From an uncultured Collinsella sp. (GTDB lineage Bacteria > Actinomycetota > Coriobacteriia > Coriobacteriales > Coriobacteriaceae), in NCBI GenBank assembly GCA_900544995.1, contig UQXC01000021.1, positions 1 to 30,067 on the forward strand: a stretch of DNA of 30,067 nt. The letters run 5' to 3'. The notes beneath the pieces were generated by a model that saw nothing but the letters and a program-made list of their open reading frames with translations, made no database searches and was not told the origin of the DNA. The translations under genes and the position numbers were made by a program. Shown piece by piece: positions 21,886-29,765 of the stretch (positions are counted from its first letter, which is position 1; every line of letters begins with the position of its first letter).

Positions 21886-22590
21886 ATGCCCTATTACTAT
21901 GGATACGGCTTTGGTATTGACCCGCTGTACCTGCTGGTTGTCCTTGTTTGCACAGTGCTCGGTCTTGCCGCGCAGAGCTATATCAACTCGACGTACAAGA
22001 CCTGGTCTAAGGTTCGCTCGGACGGTGACACGGGTGCTACGGTCGCGCGCCGCATGCTCGACGCCAATGGTTGTAGCGCCGTGGGCATCAAGGGCGTCGC
22101 TGGCGAGCTCACCGACCACTACAACCCGCAGGATAACAACCTGTATCTGTCGGATGCCAACCGTTCGGGCGGGTCGGTCGCAAGCGTTGCCGTCGCCTGC
22201 CACGAGGCGGGCCATGCCGCCCAGCGTCAAAGTGGTTATGCCATGATGAAGGTGCGTACCGCTTTGGTCCCCGTCGTCAACTTTACCCAAAACACCTGGA
22301 CGATCGTGCTGCTCATGGGCCTGTTCATGAACATCGCGGGGCTCACGACCCTCGCGCTGGTCTTCTTCTCGTTTAGCGTGCTGTTCCAGCTGGTTACGCT
22401 GCCGGTCGAGATCGATGCCAGTCGCCGCGCCGTGGCGTATATCGAGCAGTCGGGCATGAGTTCCAAGCAGGTCAACGGCGCCAAGAAGGTGCTGACGGCA
22501 GCCGCGCTTACCTATGTGGCCGCAGCGCTCACTTCGATCATTCAGCTGCTCTACCTTATGGCCCGCTACAACAGAAACTCCAACCGATAA
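21886..22590 (+). CDS. Zinc membrane metallopeptidase, YugP family
   Basis: 234 residues. N-terminal helix (PLYLLVVLVCTVLGLAAQSYI), then a conserved region TGATVARRMLDANG, DHYNPQDNNLYLSD and the zinc site ACHEAGHAAQ with HEAGH at residues 106-110. Three more hydrophobic segments follow (TIVLLMGLFMNIAGL, LALVFFSFSVLFQLVTLPVEIDASRRA and a C-terminal helix). This is the PF04298 family of membrane peptidases of unknown substrate. The Gly/Tyr-rich start MPYYYGYGFG is family-typical. GGAGG 7 bases before the ATG fixes the start. It is probably its own transcription unit. Confidence 0.88.
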   Translation: MPYYYGYGFGIDPLYLLVVLVCTVLGLAAQSYINSTYKTWSKVRSDGDTGATVARRMLDANGCSAVGIKGVAGELTDHYNPQDNNLYLSDANRSGGSVASVAVACHEAGHAAQRQSGYAMMKVRTALVPVVNFTQNTWTIVLLMGLFMNIAGLTTLALVFFSFSVLFQLVTLPVEIDASRRAVAYIEQSGMSSKQVNGAKKVLTAAALTYVAAALTSIIQLLYLMARYNRNSNR

Positions 22591-22604
22591 CAAATTGGCT
22601 TGAC

Positions 22605-22636
22605 AGGCGCCGCGGGGATTCGTGTCCTCGCGGCGC
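22605..22636. terminator. GC-rich hairpin between metallopeptidase and xseA
   Basis: GCGCCGCGGGGA and TCCTCGCGGCGC flank a loop of about six bases, giving a long GC stem 17 bases after the peptidase stop. There is no U-tract, so termination is uncertain. Confidence 0.4.
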
Positions 22637-22705
22637 TGTACTATGTGTTGGACTTAAATTTGCACGGGGCCGGAGCCTCTGTGCGCGATAACGAAAGGAG
22701 GCTGC

Positions 22706-24157
22706 GTGGCAGGCTGGAACCTAACCGGCAATGCCGTTTCCGCCGAGTTCGACGGATCGGACGAGCAGGAGCGCAAAGAGCTCAGCGTGAGCCAAGCGGT
22801 GGAGATCGCCGCCGGCGCGCTCGATGCCATTCCGCAGCTGAGCGTTTTGGGTGAGGTCACGGGTTTTCGTGGTCCCAATGCCCGAAGCGGCCACTGCTAC
22901 TTTCAGATCAAGGACGACTCGGCGGCCGTCGACTGCATCATCTGGAAGGGCGCCTACCTTAAGCGCACCTTCGATCTGCGCGACGGCATGCAGGTGAGCT
23001 TTAAGGGCAGCTTCAATCTCTACAAGCCCACGGGTCGTATGAGCTTCGTCGCCCGCTCGTTCTCGCTGGCGGGGGAGGGCCTGCTGCGTCAACAGGTGGC
23101 TCAGTTGGCCGAAAAGCTGCGTCGCGAGGGCCTGATGGACGAGGCGCGCAAACGTCACATTCCGGTGTTTTGCTCGCGTGTGGCGGTCGTCACCTCGCTT
23201 TCGGGCGCCGTGATCGACGACGTCAAGCGTACGCTGCGCCGTCGCAACCCGCTCGTCGAGCTTGTCTGCGTGGGCGCAAAGGTCCAGGGCGAGGGTGCGC
23301 CGGCAGAGCTTATTGAAGGCTTGCGCCGCGCCGCTGCCATTACGCCGGCGCCCGATTGCATTTTGCTCGTGCGTGGCGGCGGTTCCTTCGAGGACCTCAT
23401 GACCTTTAACGACGAGGAGCTTGCCCGTGCGGTGGCAGCCTGTCCCGTGCCTGTGGTGACCGGCATTGGCCATGAGCCCGATACCTCGATCTGCGACATG
23501 GTGAGCGACCGTCGCGCCTCCACGCCCACGGCGGCGGCCGAATCGGTGGCGCCGGCTATGACGGAGTTGGCCGACGTGCTCGAGACGCGCCATCAGCGTC
23601 TGGGCGCCGCGATGGGATCGATGATTGGGTCGAATCAGGTTGATTTGGAGATGCTCGATCAGCGCGGTCGCCGTGCCTGGGATGCCTATACGGCTCGCTT
23701 GGGCGATGCCCTCGATGCCGCCGCATGCCGCCCGTGCCTCAACGATCCAACGTTTATGGTCGAGCGTCGCGAGTCTGAGCTTGCGCTGACTGCCGATCGA
23801 CTGTCGGGCGCCATAACGCGTTCGGTTGGGGCCTTCCGCTCCAACTTCGAGCGTCTGCCCGAGCGCTTGATCGCAAGCACCTCGGGGCTCGATGGCAAGC
23901 GCCATACGCTCACGCTTGCGAGTTCCCGTCTGGAGCATCAGGGGCGTACGATGCTCAGCAAACCCGCGTCCGACCTTGGCCGAGCCGCCGCTTCGCTCGA
24001 TGCCCTGTCGCCGCTCAAGGTGCTTGCCCGCGGCTATTCCATCGCGTACAGCGATGATGGGGTGGCTACGAGCGCCAAGACCTTTAAGCCCGGCGATGCC
24101 ATCCGCGTGCGCATGGCAGACGGCAACGTGGCGGCAACGGTCGATACGGTCGAGTAA
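22706..24157 (+). CDS. xseA: Exodeoxyribonuclease VII large subunit
   Basis: 483 residues. GTG start at 22706 with a strong AAAGGAGG. An N-terminal OB-fold (about 30-125: LSVLGEVTGFRGPNARSGHCYFQIKDDSAAVDCIIWKG) binds DNA. The catalytic region follows with VAVVTSLSGAVIDDV, CILLVRGGGSFEDLMTFNDEELARAVAACPVPVVTGIGHEPDTSICDMVSDRRASTPTAAAE cut across about 215-280, then a helical arm and C-terminal RGYSIAYSDDG motif. It degrades single-stranded DNA with XseB, acting in repair. Co-directional with xseB 42 bases downstream. Confidence 0.95.
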   Translation: MAGWNLTGNAVSAEFDGSDEQERKELSVSQAVEIAAGALDAIPQLSVLGEVTGFRGPNARSGHCYFQIKDDSAAVDCIIWKGAYLKRTFDLRDGMQVSFKGSFNLYKPTGRMSFVARSFSLAGEGLLRQQVAQLAEKLRREGLMDEARKRHIPVFCSRVAVVTSLSGAVIDDVKRTLRRRNPLVELVCVGAKVQGEGAPAELIEGLRRAAAITPAPDCILLVRGGGSFEDLMTFNDEELARAVAACPVPVVTGIGHEPDTSICDMVSDRRASTPTAAAESVAPAMTELADVLETRHQRLGAAMGSMIGSNQVDLEMLDQRGRRAWDAYTARLGDALDAAACRPCLNDPTFMVERRESELALTADRLSGAITRSVGAFRSNFERLPERLIASTSGLDGKRHTLTLASSRLEHQGRTMLSKPASDLGRAAASLDALSPLKVLARGYSIAYSDDGVATSAKTFKPGDAIRVRMADGNVAATVDTVE

Positions 24158-24199
24158 ACCGCGTTTCATAGCGATAAACCTTTAGGAAAGGAAACAGAT

Positions 24200-24466
24200 A
24201 TGGCAGAGAAGACCCCGGTCGAGCAGCTTACGTACAAGCAGGCCTCGCAGGAGTTGGAGCTCATCATCCGCAGCCTGGAGTCGGGCGATATGGAGCTCGA
24301 GGAGTCGCTCGAGAGCTATACCCGCGGCGTCGAGCTCCTCAAGAGCCTGCGTACTCGCTTGTCCGATGCCGAGCAGAAGGTCTCGGTGCTCCTTAAGGAC
24401 GTCGACGGCAACGACGTGCTCGCCGACGGCGAGGCCGCCAACACCGATGACAACCTCTCGTTCTAA
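24200..24466 (+). CDS. xseB: Exodeoxyribonuclease VII small subunit
   Basis: 88 residues, all-helical. The family block QLTYKQASQELELIIRSLESG leads into MELEESLESYTRGVELLKSL and the following LSDAEQKVSVLL. GGAAAGGAAAC precedes the ATG. Several copies bind one XseA. The C-terminal tail (DGNDVLADGEAANTDDNLSF) is acidic, as often seen. Directly downstream of xseA, so operonic. Confidence 0.93.
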   Translation: MAEKTPVEQLTYKQASQELELIIRSLESGDMELEESLESYTRGVELLKSLRTRLSDAEQKVSVLLKDVDGNDVLADGEAANTDDNLSF

Positions 24467-24473
24467 CCATCTC

Positions 24474-24496
24474 GACCAAATATAATTACCTTGGTC
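24474..24496 (+). promoter_or_regulatory. Candidate promoter/operator before the HIT gene
   Basis: TATAAT (24481-24486) is a perfect -10 with no clear -35. It sits in a dyad GACCAA (24474-24479) / TTGGTC (24491-24496). The HIT gene may therefore have its own promoter besides xseAB readthrough. Confidence 0.35.
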
Positions 24497-24515
24497 TGCA
24501 AGAAAGGAACCAGCT

Positions 24516-24851
24516 ATGTGTGATTGCATCTTCTGCAAAATCGCCAACCACGAGATCCCCTCGACCGTTGTCTATGAGGACGACCAAGTCATCGCCTTCG
24601 ACGACCTCAATCCCCAGGCGCCGGTCCACACGCTCGTGATCCCCAAGAAGCACTACAGCGACATCGCCGACAACGTACCTGCCGAGACCATGGGCGCCAT
24701 GGCTCACGCCATCCAGGAGGTCGCCAAGGCCAAGGGCCTGGAGGACGGCTTCCGCGTCATCTCCAACAAGGGCGTCAACGCCGGCCAGACCGTCATGCAC
24801 TTCCACATGCACGTCCTCGGCGGCAAGAACCTGGGCGAGAACCTCATCTGA
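24516..24851 (+). CDS. HIT family nucleotide-binding protein
   Basis: 111 residues, cytosolic. The start CDCIFCKIANHEIPSTVVYEDDQVIAFDD is the classical HINT-type beginning, and the active-site histidine triad is MHFHMHVLGGKNLG near residues 96-108. Family members hydrolyse AMP-linked substrates such as adenosine phosphoramidates. AAAGGA precedes the ATG. It sits between xseB and a LysR gene. The likely type is Hint (about 110 aa) rather than the longer GalT or Fhit groups. Confidence 0.92.
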   Translation: MCDCIFCKIANHEIPSTVVYEDDQVIAFDDLNPQAPVHTLVIPKKHYSDIADNVPAETMGAMAHAIQEVAKAKGLEDGFRVISNKGVNAGQTVMHFHMHVLGGKNLGENLI

Positions 24852-24892
24852 GGACGCACAGCCCGTCGCCTTGGCTGCCTTTGGAGTAACCT

Positions 24893-25783
24893 ATGCAGCT
24901 TTCTCAACTCGAATACCTTCAAGCGGTAGCGAACTACGGCGGCGTGCGCAAAGCGGCTCGCGCCGTTCACGTGAGCCCACAGGCCGTTTCGTCGGCAATC
25001 AAAAAGTTGGAATCTGAGTATCAGATTGTTTTGCTCGACCGATCGGCGGGGGAGGCTGTTTTGTCTCCGGCGGGCAGAGAATTTGCGCGTCGTGCACGCG
25101 TGATCCTGGCACAAGTCGACGATCTCAAAAAGTACGCTCAATCGGGGAACGGCGGCGTTTCGCCCGACGGCCACTTCCGTCTTTACGCCCCCTGTCTTCA
25201 CGGGCGGGGGCGTCTTTTTTCCGAAAACTGGTACGACTCGTTTGAAAGCTTGCACCCCCAGATTCACCTTGATGTTTGGCATCAGCCAACGGCCACATGC
25301 TTTGAATCACTTGTGCTTGGCATTTCGGATGCGGCCATCTCATTTGAGGAACCAAGGGATAGTGTCCTTTCTTCGAAATACTTGGGTGAAAAGGAGCTCA
25401 AGGTTCTTTCGTGTCCAGCGGGTCATCAATCTGTGGGTGCTATGACCGTTCGCGAGTTGCTGGGCGGCAGGCTGGCTGTTCCCATTAATTTGTCACCCTG
25501 TCTCAATGCAATCAACCAATGTCCCGAGGCTCAGCTGGTTAATTTCCGCTTCCGCGACGTCGAATACGAAAACAGGGCGCAGACTGAGTTTCTTCAAGCC
25601 GGGGGATTGATATTGAGTTTTTCTGGCTCTTCTCTCGCAACAGATGGACTGGAAGTGAGCGAGTGCTCCATTGAAGGCTCGCATGACGTGGCCTTGCCCA
25701 TCTATTTTTGCTATCGACAAAATGCCTGGACCGATCGACACCAGACGGTATTTCTTCACCTATTGCGTCATCTCGCTTCGTGA
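24893..25783 (+). CDS. LysR family transcriptional regulator
   Basis: 296 residues. The winged helix (1-60) has MQLSQLEYLQAVANYGGVRKAARAVHVSPQAVSSAIKKLE in pieces, followed by LLDRSAGEAVLSPAGREFARRARVIL and the linker helix. The C-terminal periplasmic-binding-like domain has a weak consensus (LGISDAAISFEEP, KVLSCPAG), so the ligand is unknown. GGAG lies 6 bases before the ATG. Lower GC than xseAB and the HIT gene. It precedes an MFS transporter on the same strand, 119 bases away and behind two hairpins, and may control it; LysR genes more often lie divergent to their target. Confidence 0.85.
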   Translation: MQLSQLEYLQAVANYGGVRKAARAVHVSPQAVSSAIKKLESEYQIVLLDRSAGEAVLSPAGREFARRARVILAQVDDLKKYAQSGNGGVSPDGHFRLYAPCLHGRGRLFSENWYDSFESLHPQIHLDVWHQPTATCFESLVLGISDAAISFEEPRDSVLSSKYLGEKELKVLSCPAGHQSVGAMTVRELLGGRLAVPINLSPCLNAINQCPEAQLVNFRFRDVEYENRAQTEFLQAGGLILSFSGSSLATDGLEVSECSIEGSHDVALPIYFCYRQNAWTDRHQTVFLHLLRHLAS

Positions 25784-25822
25784 GGCCATTTGGCCTCGTG
25801 GCGTCAAGTGAATGTTGACGCC
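25782..25822 (+). terminator. Two tandem hairpins after the LysR gene
   Basis: GAGGCC-ATTT-GGCCTC (25782-25797) is followed by GGCGTCAA/TTGACGCC (25800-25807, 25815-25822) and TTGTAA. They may terminate the LysR transcript or attenuate readthrough into the transporter gene. The U run is short. Confidence 0.5.
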
Positions 25823-25902
25823 TTGTAACACATGACTGACGGCTTTGCCCTCATGCTTTTCCAAGATTTCGGGTTGGGCTATTGGCTCTTGGAGGGCGGA
25901 GC

Positions 25903-27063
25903 ATGAAAAACCGTACGGTTTTGCTTTATATGACATTCGTTTTTCTGTCGAACTTCAGCACCATTTTGTATTTTCTGACGGTTTACCTTGAATTCGTCGG
26001 ATTCTCGATGGTAGCGATTTCTAGCATGATGATTGCATACCAAGTGAGTAAGTTCATTCTTGAGGTTCCTACTGGTTATATTGCTGACAGGTTTGGACGA
26101 AAGACAAGCGGTCTCGTTGGCGTCGTGGGAATGCTTGGATACTACGCCGCCCTACTTTTCGCCCGTTCTCCTCTGCTTTTAATCGGCGCGTTTGCTCTCA
26201 AAGGATTTGCAGTTGCATGTGTGAGCGGATCCATAGAAGCGATCTACATTGACAGCGTCTCTCAGGACCAGCTCGTAAGACTTAATGTCGTTGAGCGATT
26301 TGTTTTCTATGCCTCTTATGCCATCTCCGCTTGCGTGGGCGGTTTCATTTCGTCTGTCGGTGCATATCTCATTGGTCTTTCGGCAGATATCATCGCAATG
26401 GTGTTGACGTTGGTTGTCGTTGCCTGCATTCCTGAGATGCGAAGAGGGGACACTGCAACGACACCTAAGCGTGGAATTAGCCCGAAGATGATCGGTGCCG
26501 CTATTGCGCGTAACGGCATTCTTCGTTCAGCGTTCATCATGGACTGCTCTCAGGCATTTGCTTTTGTCGCCCTGGAAGACTTTTTCTCACTGCTGCTTGC
26601 GGGTCGCGGAATGAATGCCGTCGCTTCGGGTGTGACCATTGCGGTCCAGCTCCTTGCCTCGGCTTCCATGGGGCTTATTGTGCCGAGTGTGATTGCTCAT
26701 GTCGACAAGGGCCGTTTTGCGCGTATTTGCGGCATCGTGCGCCTTTTCCTGACTGCTCTGTTTTTGATTCCCTTTACTCCGGTCTATTTGCTGCCCGTGT
26801 TCTATGTACTGCAGACGGTTGCTTACTCGTTATTTGCTCCAATTAAATACTCAATTTTTCAAAATGCTGTCGATTCTTCGATGCGCTGTTCACTGATTTC
26901 GGTCCAAAGCCAGATGGTGGCGGTGGGTGCCATCCTTTTCTATCTGTTCAATGCTGCGTTGAGCAGCATCGCGGGTATTCGAGTCATATTGCTTGTAGCG
27001 CTCGGGATATCTTCTTTGGTGTATATCCCCGCGCTATTACGTCTTACAAGTCAAAGGCCGTGA
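25903..27063 (+). CDS. MFS transporter
   Basis: 386 residues with about 12 hydrophobic helices and the MFS A-like motif PTGYIADRFGRKTSG (about residues 54-68). RSPLLLIGAFALKGFA follows. Homologues of this type are usually efflux or uptake proteins of unknown substrate. GGAGGGCGGAG precedes the ATG at 25903. Two sampled lines (25981-26100) are about 42% GC against about 62% in the acetate kinase gene, which suggests acquisition from a lower-GC source together with the LysR gene. No transposase is adjacent. Confidence 0.85.
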   Translation: MKNRTVLLYMTFVFLSNFSTILYFLTVYLEFVGFSMVAISSMMIAYQVSKFILEVPTGYIADRFGRKTSGLVGVVGMLGYYAALLFARSPLLLIGAFALKGFAVACVSGSIEAIYIDSVSQDQLVRLNVVERFVFYASYAISACVGGFISSVGAYLIGLSADIIAMVLTLVVVACIPEMRRGDTATTPKRGISPKMIGAAIARNGILRSAFIMDCSQAFAFVALEDFFSLLLAGRGMNAVASGVTIAVQLLASASMGLIVPSVIAHVDKGRFARICGIVRLFLTALFLIPFTPVYLLPVFYVLQTVAYSLFAPIKYSIFQNAVDSSMRCSLISVQSQMVAVGAILFYLFNAALSSIAGIRVILLVALGISSLVYIPALLRLTSQRP

Positions 27064-27096
27064 GTATTTGGGCACCGATAACTTATATATCAACGC

Positions 27097-27130
27097 AATA
27101 AACCCGAGCGCGAGAGCGTTTGGGTTTATT
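27097..27130. terminator. Intrinsic terminator after the MFS gene
   Basis: AATAAACCC with GAGCGC (27097-27111) pairs over 15 bases with 27116-27130 around a GAGA tetraloop, with A/T-rich ends on both sides. Confidence 0.85.
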
Positions 27131-27183
27131 ATTGAAGCGTATGTAACCTGGCGGCGCCACACCGCCTGTTAGTAGGGAGACAC

Positions 27184-28362
27184 ATGAACGTTCTGGTCGT
27201 CAACGCAGGATCTTCGACCCTTAAGTATCAGGTCATCGATACCAAGTCCCACAAGGTGTCCGCAAAGGGCTCCTGCGAGCGCGTCTGCTTTACCGGCGGT
27301 ACCTTCACCCACGCTGCCAACGGTTCCAAGAAGGTGACCGAGAACATCGAGTTCCCCGACCACAAGGTCGCCATCGAGGTCGTCCTGAAGGACCTCGAGG
27401 CCAACGGCGTCAAGATCGAGGGCATTGGCCACCGTATCGTTCAGGGCGGCTGGTACTTTGGCGATTCCTCCCTCGTCGACGAGGACGTTCTCGCCAAGAT
27501 CCGCGAGGTCGCCCCGCTGGCGCCGCTGCACAACAACCCCGAGGCCAACGTTATCGAGTTCTGCCTGGAGCAGTATCCCGACCTGCCCAACGTCACGGTC
27601 TATGACACCGCTTTCCACTTCAACATGCCCGAGGTCGCCAAGACCTACGCCCTTCCCAAGGATGTTTGCGACAAGCTGCACATCCGTAAGTACGGCGCCC
27701 ACGGCACCAGCTATCGTTACATCTCCAAGAAGGTCGCCGAGATGACCAACGGCGAGGCCCGCAAGGTTGTCGTGTGCCACATCGGCTCCGGTGCCTCCCT
27801 GTGCGCCATCGAGGACGGCAAGTGCATGGATACCACCATGGGCCTCACCCCGCTCGACGGCGTCATGATGGGCACCCGCTGCGGCTCCATCGACCCGGCT
27901 ACCGTGTGCTACCTGCAGCGCGAGGGCGGCTACACCTTCGACGAGGTCGACGAGATGATGAACAAGAAGTCCGGCCTTTTGGCTGTGACCGGTGGCAAGA
28001 CCAACGACTGCCGCAACGTCGAGGAGCTTGCCGCCGCTGGCGACCCCGAGGCTCAGCTCGCCTTCGACATGTTCGTCTACAAGATTGCCGCCAAGGCTGC
28101 CGAGATGGCCACTTCCATGTGCGGCATGGACACGCTGGTCTTCACCGCCGGCATCGGTGAGCACGCTCCGGCCGTTCGCGCCGGCGTTGCCGACCGTCTG
28201 GCCTTTATGGGCGTCAAGATGGACCATGCCCGTAACGCCCTGCGTGGCGACGGCGCTTGGTGCCTGTCTGCCAAGGATTCCAAGGTCAAGATCTTCGTCA
28301 TCCCCACGGACGAGGAGTTCATGATCGCTTCCGACGTCGAGCGCATTGTCAACGGCAAGTAA
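27184..28362 (+). CDS. ackA: Acetate kinase, divergent copy 1
   Basis: 392 residues, ASKHA fold. MNVLVVNAGSSTLKYQVIDT, GHRIVQGGWYF, VYDTAFHFNMPE, YGAHGTSYRY, GTRCGSIDPATVC, FTAGIGEH and IPTDEEFMIA identify acetate kinase, which makes ATP and acetate from acetyl phosphate. Several residues that are nearly invariant elsewhere differ here: GAHGTSY for the usual GFHGTSH, GSGAS for GNGAS, TGGKTND for SGLSND, and GIGEH for GIGEN. The general fold is intact but the specificity or rate may differ. AGGGAG precedes the ATG. Followed by a second ackA, with no phosphotransacetylase gene in the window. High GC and strongly biased codons suggest high expression. Confidence 0.85.
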   Translation: MNVLVVNAGSSTLKYQVIDTKSHKVSAKGSCERVCFTGGTFTHAANGSKKVTENIEFPDHKVAIEVVLKDLEANGVKIEGIGHRIVQGGWYFGDSSLVDEDVLAKIREVAPLAPLHNNPEANVIEFCLEQYPDLPNVTVYDTAFHFNMPEVAKTYALPKDVCDKLHIRKYGAHGTSYRYISKKVAEMTNGEARKVVVCHIGSGASLCAIEDGKCMDTTMGLTPLDGVMMGTRCGSIDPATVCYLQREGGYTFDEVDEMMNKKSGLLAVTGGKTNDCRNVEELAAAGDPEAQLAFDMFVYKIAAKAAEMATSMCGMDTLVFTAGIGEHAPAVRAGVADRLAFMGVKMDHARNALRGDGAWCLSAKDSKVKIFVIPTDEEFMIASDVERIVNGK

Positions 28363-28366
28363 TTGC

Positions 28367-28412
28367 AAGAGGGGAGGGGCTGGACGACCAAGTGCCGTTC
28401 GGCCCCTCTTTT
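28367..28412 (+). terminator. Terminator after the first acetate kinase gene
   Basis: AAGAGGGG (28367-28374) pairs with CCCCTCTT (28403-28410), with GGGGC/GGCCCC pairing inside, then TTTT. It separates the two kinase genes into distinct transcripts. Confidence 0.75.
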
Positions 28413-28442
28413 GCGCTCGTCGGGCGACATTCTGATAGCTAT

Positions 28443-28459
28443 TTATCAAGATATGATAA
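28443..28459 (+). promoter_or_regulatory. Candidate promoter and dyad of the second acetate kinase gene
   Basis: TTATCA-N5-TGATAA (28443-28459) is a perfect dyad that overlaps a -10 (TATGAT, 28452-28457). A -35-like TTCTGA lies 16 bases upstream. The AT-rich patch is unlike the surrounding DNA and marks the promoter. Confidence 0.45.
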
Positions 28460-28525
28460 CTTCTTATTAACATACGGCCACCTTAAGGGGTCTGCGCCGA
28501 CCGTATCGCACTGCAAAGGAGTCTC

Positions 28526-29704
28526 ATGAACGTACTTGTTGTCAACGCCGGCAGCTCGAGTCTCAAATACCAGCTTTTGGATACCGATACCCGCGAGGTT
28601 TTCGCCAAGGGCAACTGCGAACGTATCGGTTCGGACATGGGCATCTTTGGCCACTCCGAGAACGGTGGCGTCAAGCAAACCGAGGAGGTCCCCTTCCCGG
28701 ATCACCGTTCGGCTATCGCGCGTGTGCTCGAGGAGCTCGAGAAGACCGACTTTACGATCGATGGCATTGGACATCGCATCGTTCAGGGCGGCTGGCACTT
28801 CGATGATTCCGCGGTCGTCGACGACGAGGTCATGGCTAAGATTCTCGAGGTAGCCCCCTTGGCTCCGCTGCACAACTACGGCGAGGCCGCGGCGATTGAG
28901 TATTGTCGCGAGAAGTATCCGGAGCTGCCCAACGTGGCCGTCTTCGACACCTCGTTCCACATGACCATGCCCGAGGTTGCCTACACCTACGCCCTGCCCA
29001 AGGACGTGTGCGACAAGTATCACGTGCGCAAGTACGGAGCCCACGGTACGAGCCACCGCTATGAGTGGATGATGGCCAAGGAGATCCTGGGCTCGTGCTG
29101 CCACCGTCTGCTTTCGTGCCATCTGGGCAATGGCGCTTCGCTCGCCGCCATCGAGGACGGCGTGTGCCGCGACACCACGATGGGTCTCACACCGCTCGAC
29201 GGCCTGATGATGGGAACCCGCTGCGGCTCTATCGACCCGGCTACCGTGTGCTACCTGCAGCGCGAGGGCGGCTACAGCTACCAGGAAGTCGATGACATGA
29301 TGAACAAGCAGTCTGGCCTGCTTGCTATCTCGGGTATCTCCAACGATGCCCGCGACATCCGCACGCGCGCTTCCGAGGGAGATGAGCGCTGCCTGCTCGC
29401 CTTCGATATGTTCGCCTACAAGGCCATGCAGCAGGCCGGCTCCATGATCGCTTCCATGGCGGGCGTGGATACCATCACCTTTACCGCCGGCATCGGCGAG
29501 AACGACTGGTCGATCCGCAAGGCCTTCTGCGACTGCTTTGAGTGGCTGGGCGTGCGCATCGACAACAACAAGAACCGCGAGGCCGTGGGCAACGGGCCGC
29601 AGGTCATCAGCGCCGCCGGTTCCGCCGTCACGGTCATGGTCATCCCCACCGACGAGGAATACATGATCGCCCACGACGTCGAGCGTCTGACCAAGAACAA
29701 CTAA
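28526..29704 (+). CDS. ackA: Acetate kinase, canonical copy 2
   Basis: 392 residues; the same length as copy 1 and clearly its paralogue (MNVLVVNAGSSSLKYQLLDT, VAPLAPLHN, YALPKDVCDK, LTPLDG and the VCYLQREGGY block are shared). Catalytic motifs are closer to the family norm: YGAHGTSHRY, CHLGNGASLAAI, GTRCGSIDP, FTAGIGEN and PTDEEYMIA. Both copies have HRIVQGGW where many acetate kinases have VVHGG. Strong AAAGGAG before the ATG and its own promoter suggest independent control. Reaction: acetyl phosphate plus ADP to acetate plus ATP, the main energy-yielding step of acetogenic fermentation; the phosphotransacetylase must lie elsewhere. Confidence 0.92.
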   Translation: MNVLVVNAGSSSLKYQLLDTDTREVFAKGNCERIGSDMGIFGHSENGGVKQTEEVPFPDHRSAIARVLEELEKTDFTIDGIGHRIVQGGWHFDDSAVVDDEVMAKILEVAPLAPLHNYGEAAAIEYCREKYPELPNVAVFDTSFHMTMPEVAYTYALPKDVCDKYHVRKYGAHGTSHRYEWMMAKEILGSCCHRLLSCHLGNGASLAAIEDGVCRDTTMGLTPLDGLMMGTRCGSIDPATVCYLQREGGYSYQEVDDMMNKQSGLLAISGISNDARDIRTRASEGDERCLLAFDMFAYKAMQQAGSMIASMAGVDTITFTAGIGENDWSIRKAFCDCFEWLGVRIDNNKNREAVGNGPQVISAAGSAVTVMVIPTDEEYMIAHDVERLTKNN

Positions 29705-29726
29705 CGCGCCCGTTTGCATGTAAACG

Positions 29727-29762
29727 AAAGGCCTCCAGAGCAACAGCTCCGGAGGCCTTTTT
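29727..29762 (+). terminator. Intrinsic terminator after the second acetate kinase gene
   Basis: AAAGGCCTCC (29727-29736) pairs with 29751-29760 and GAGC/GCTC pairs inside with one mismatch, followed by TTTTT. It is a strong terminator 22 bases past the stop codon. Confidence 0.92.
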
Positions 29763-29765
29763 ACT

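Noticed and set aside
22600..22644. Promoter TTGACA with TACTAT before xseA
   Set aside because: The hexamers are about 33 bases apart, too far for a sigma-70 promoter.
22721..24169. 482-codon minus-strand frame opposite xseA
   Set aside because: Shadow of xseA; the plus-strand protein matches ExoVII throughout.
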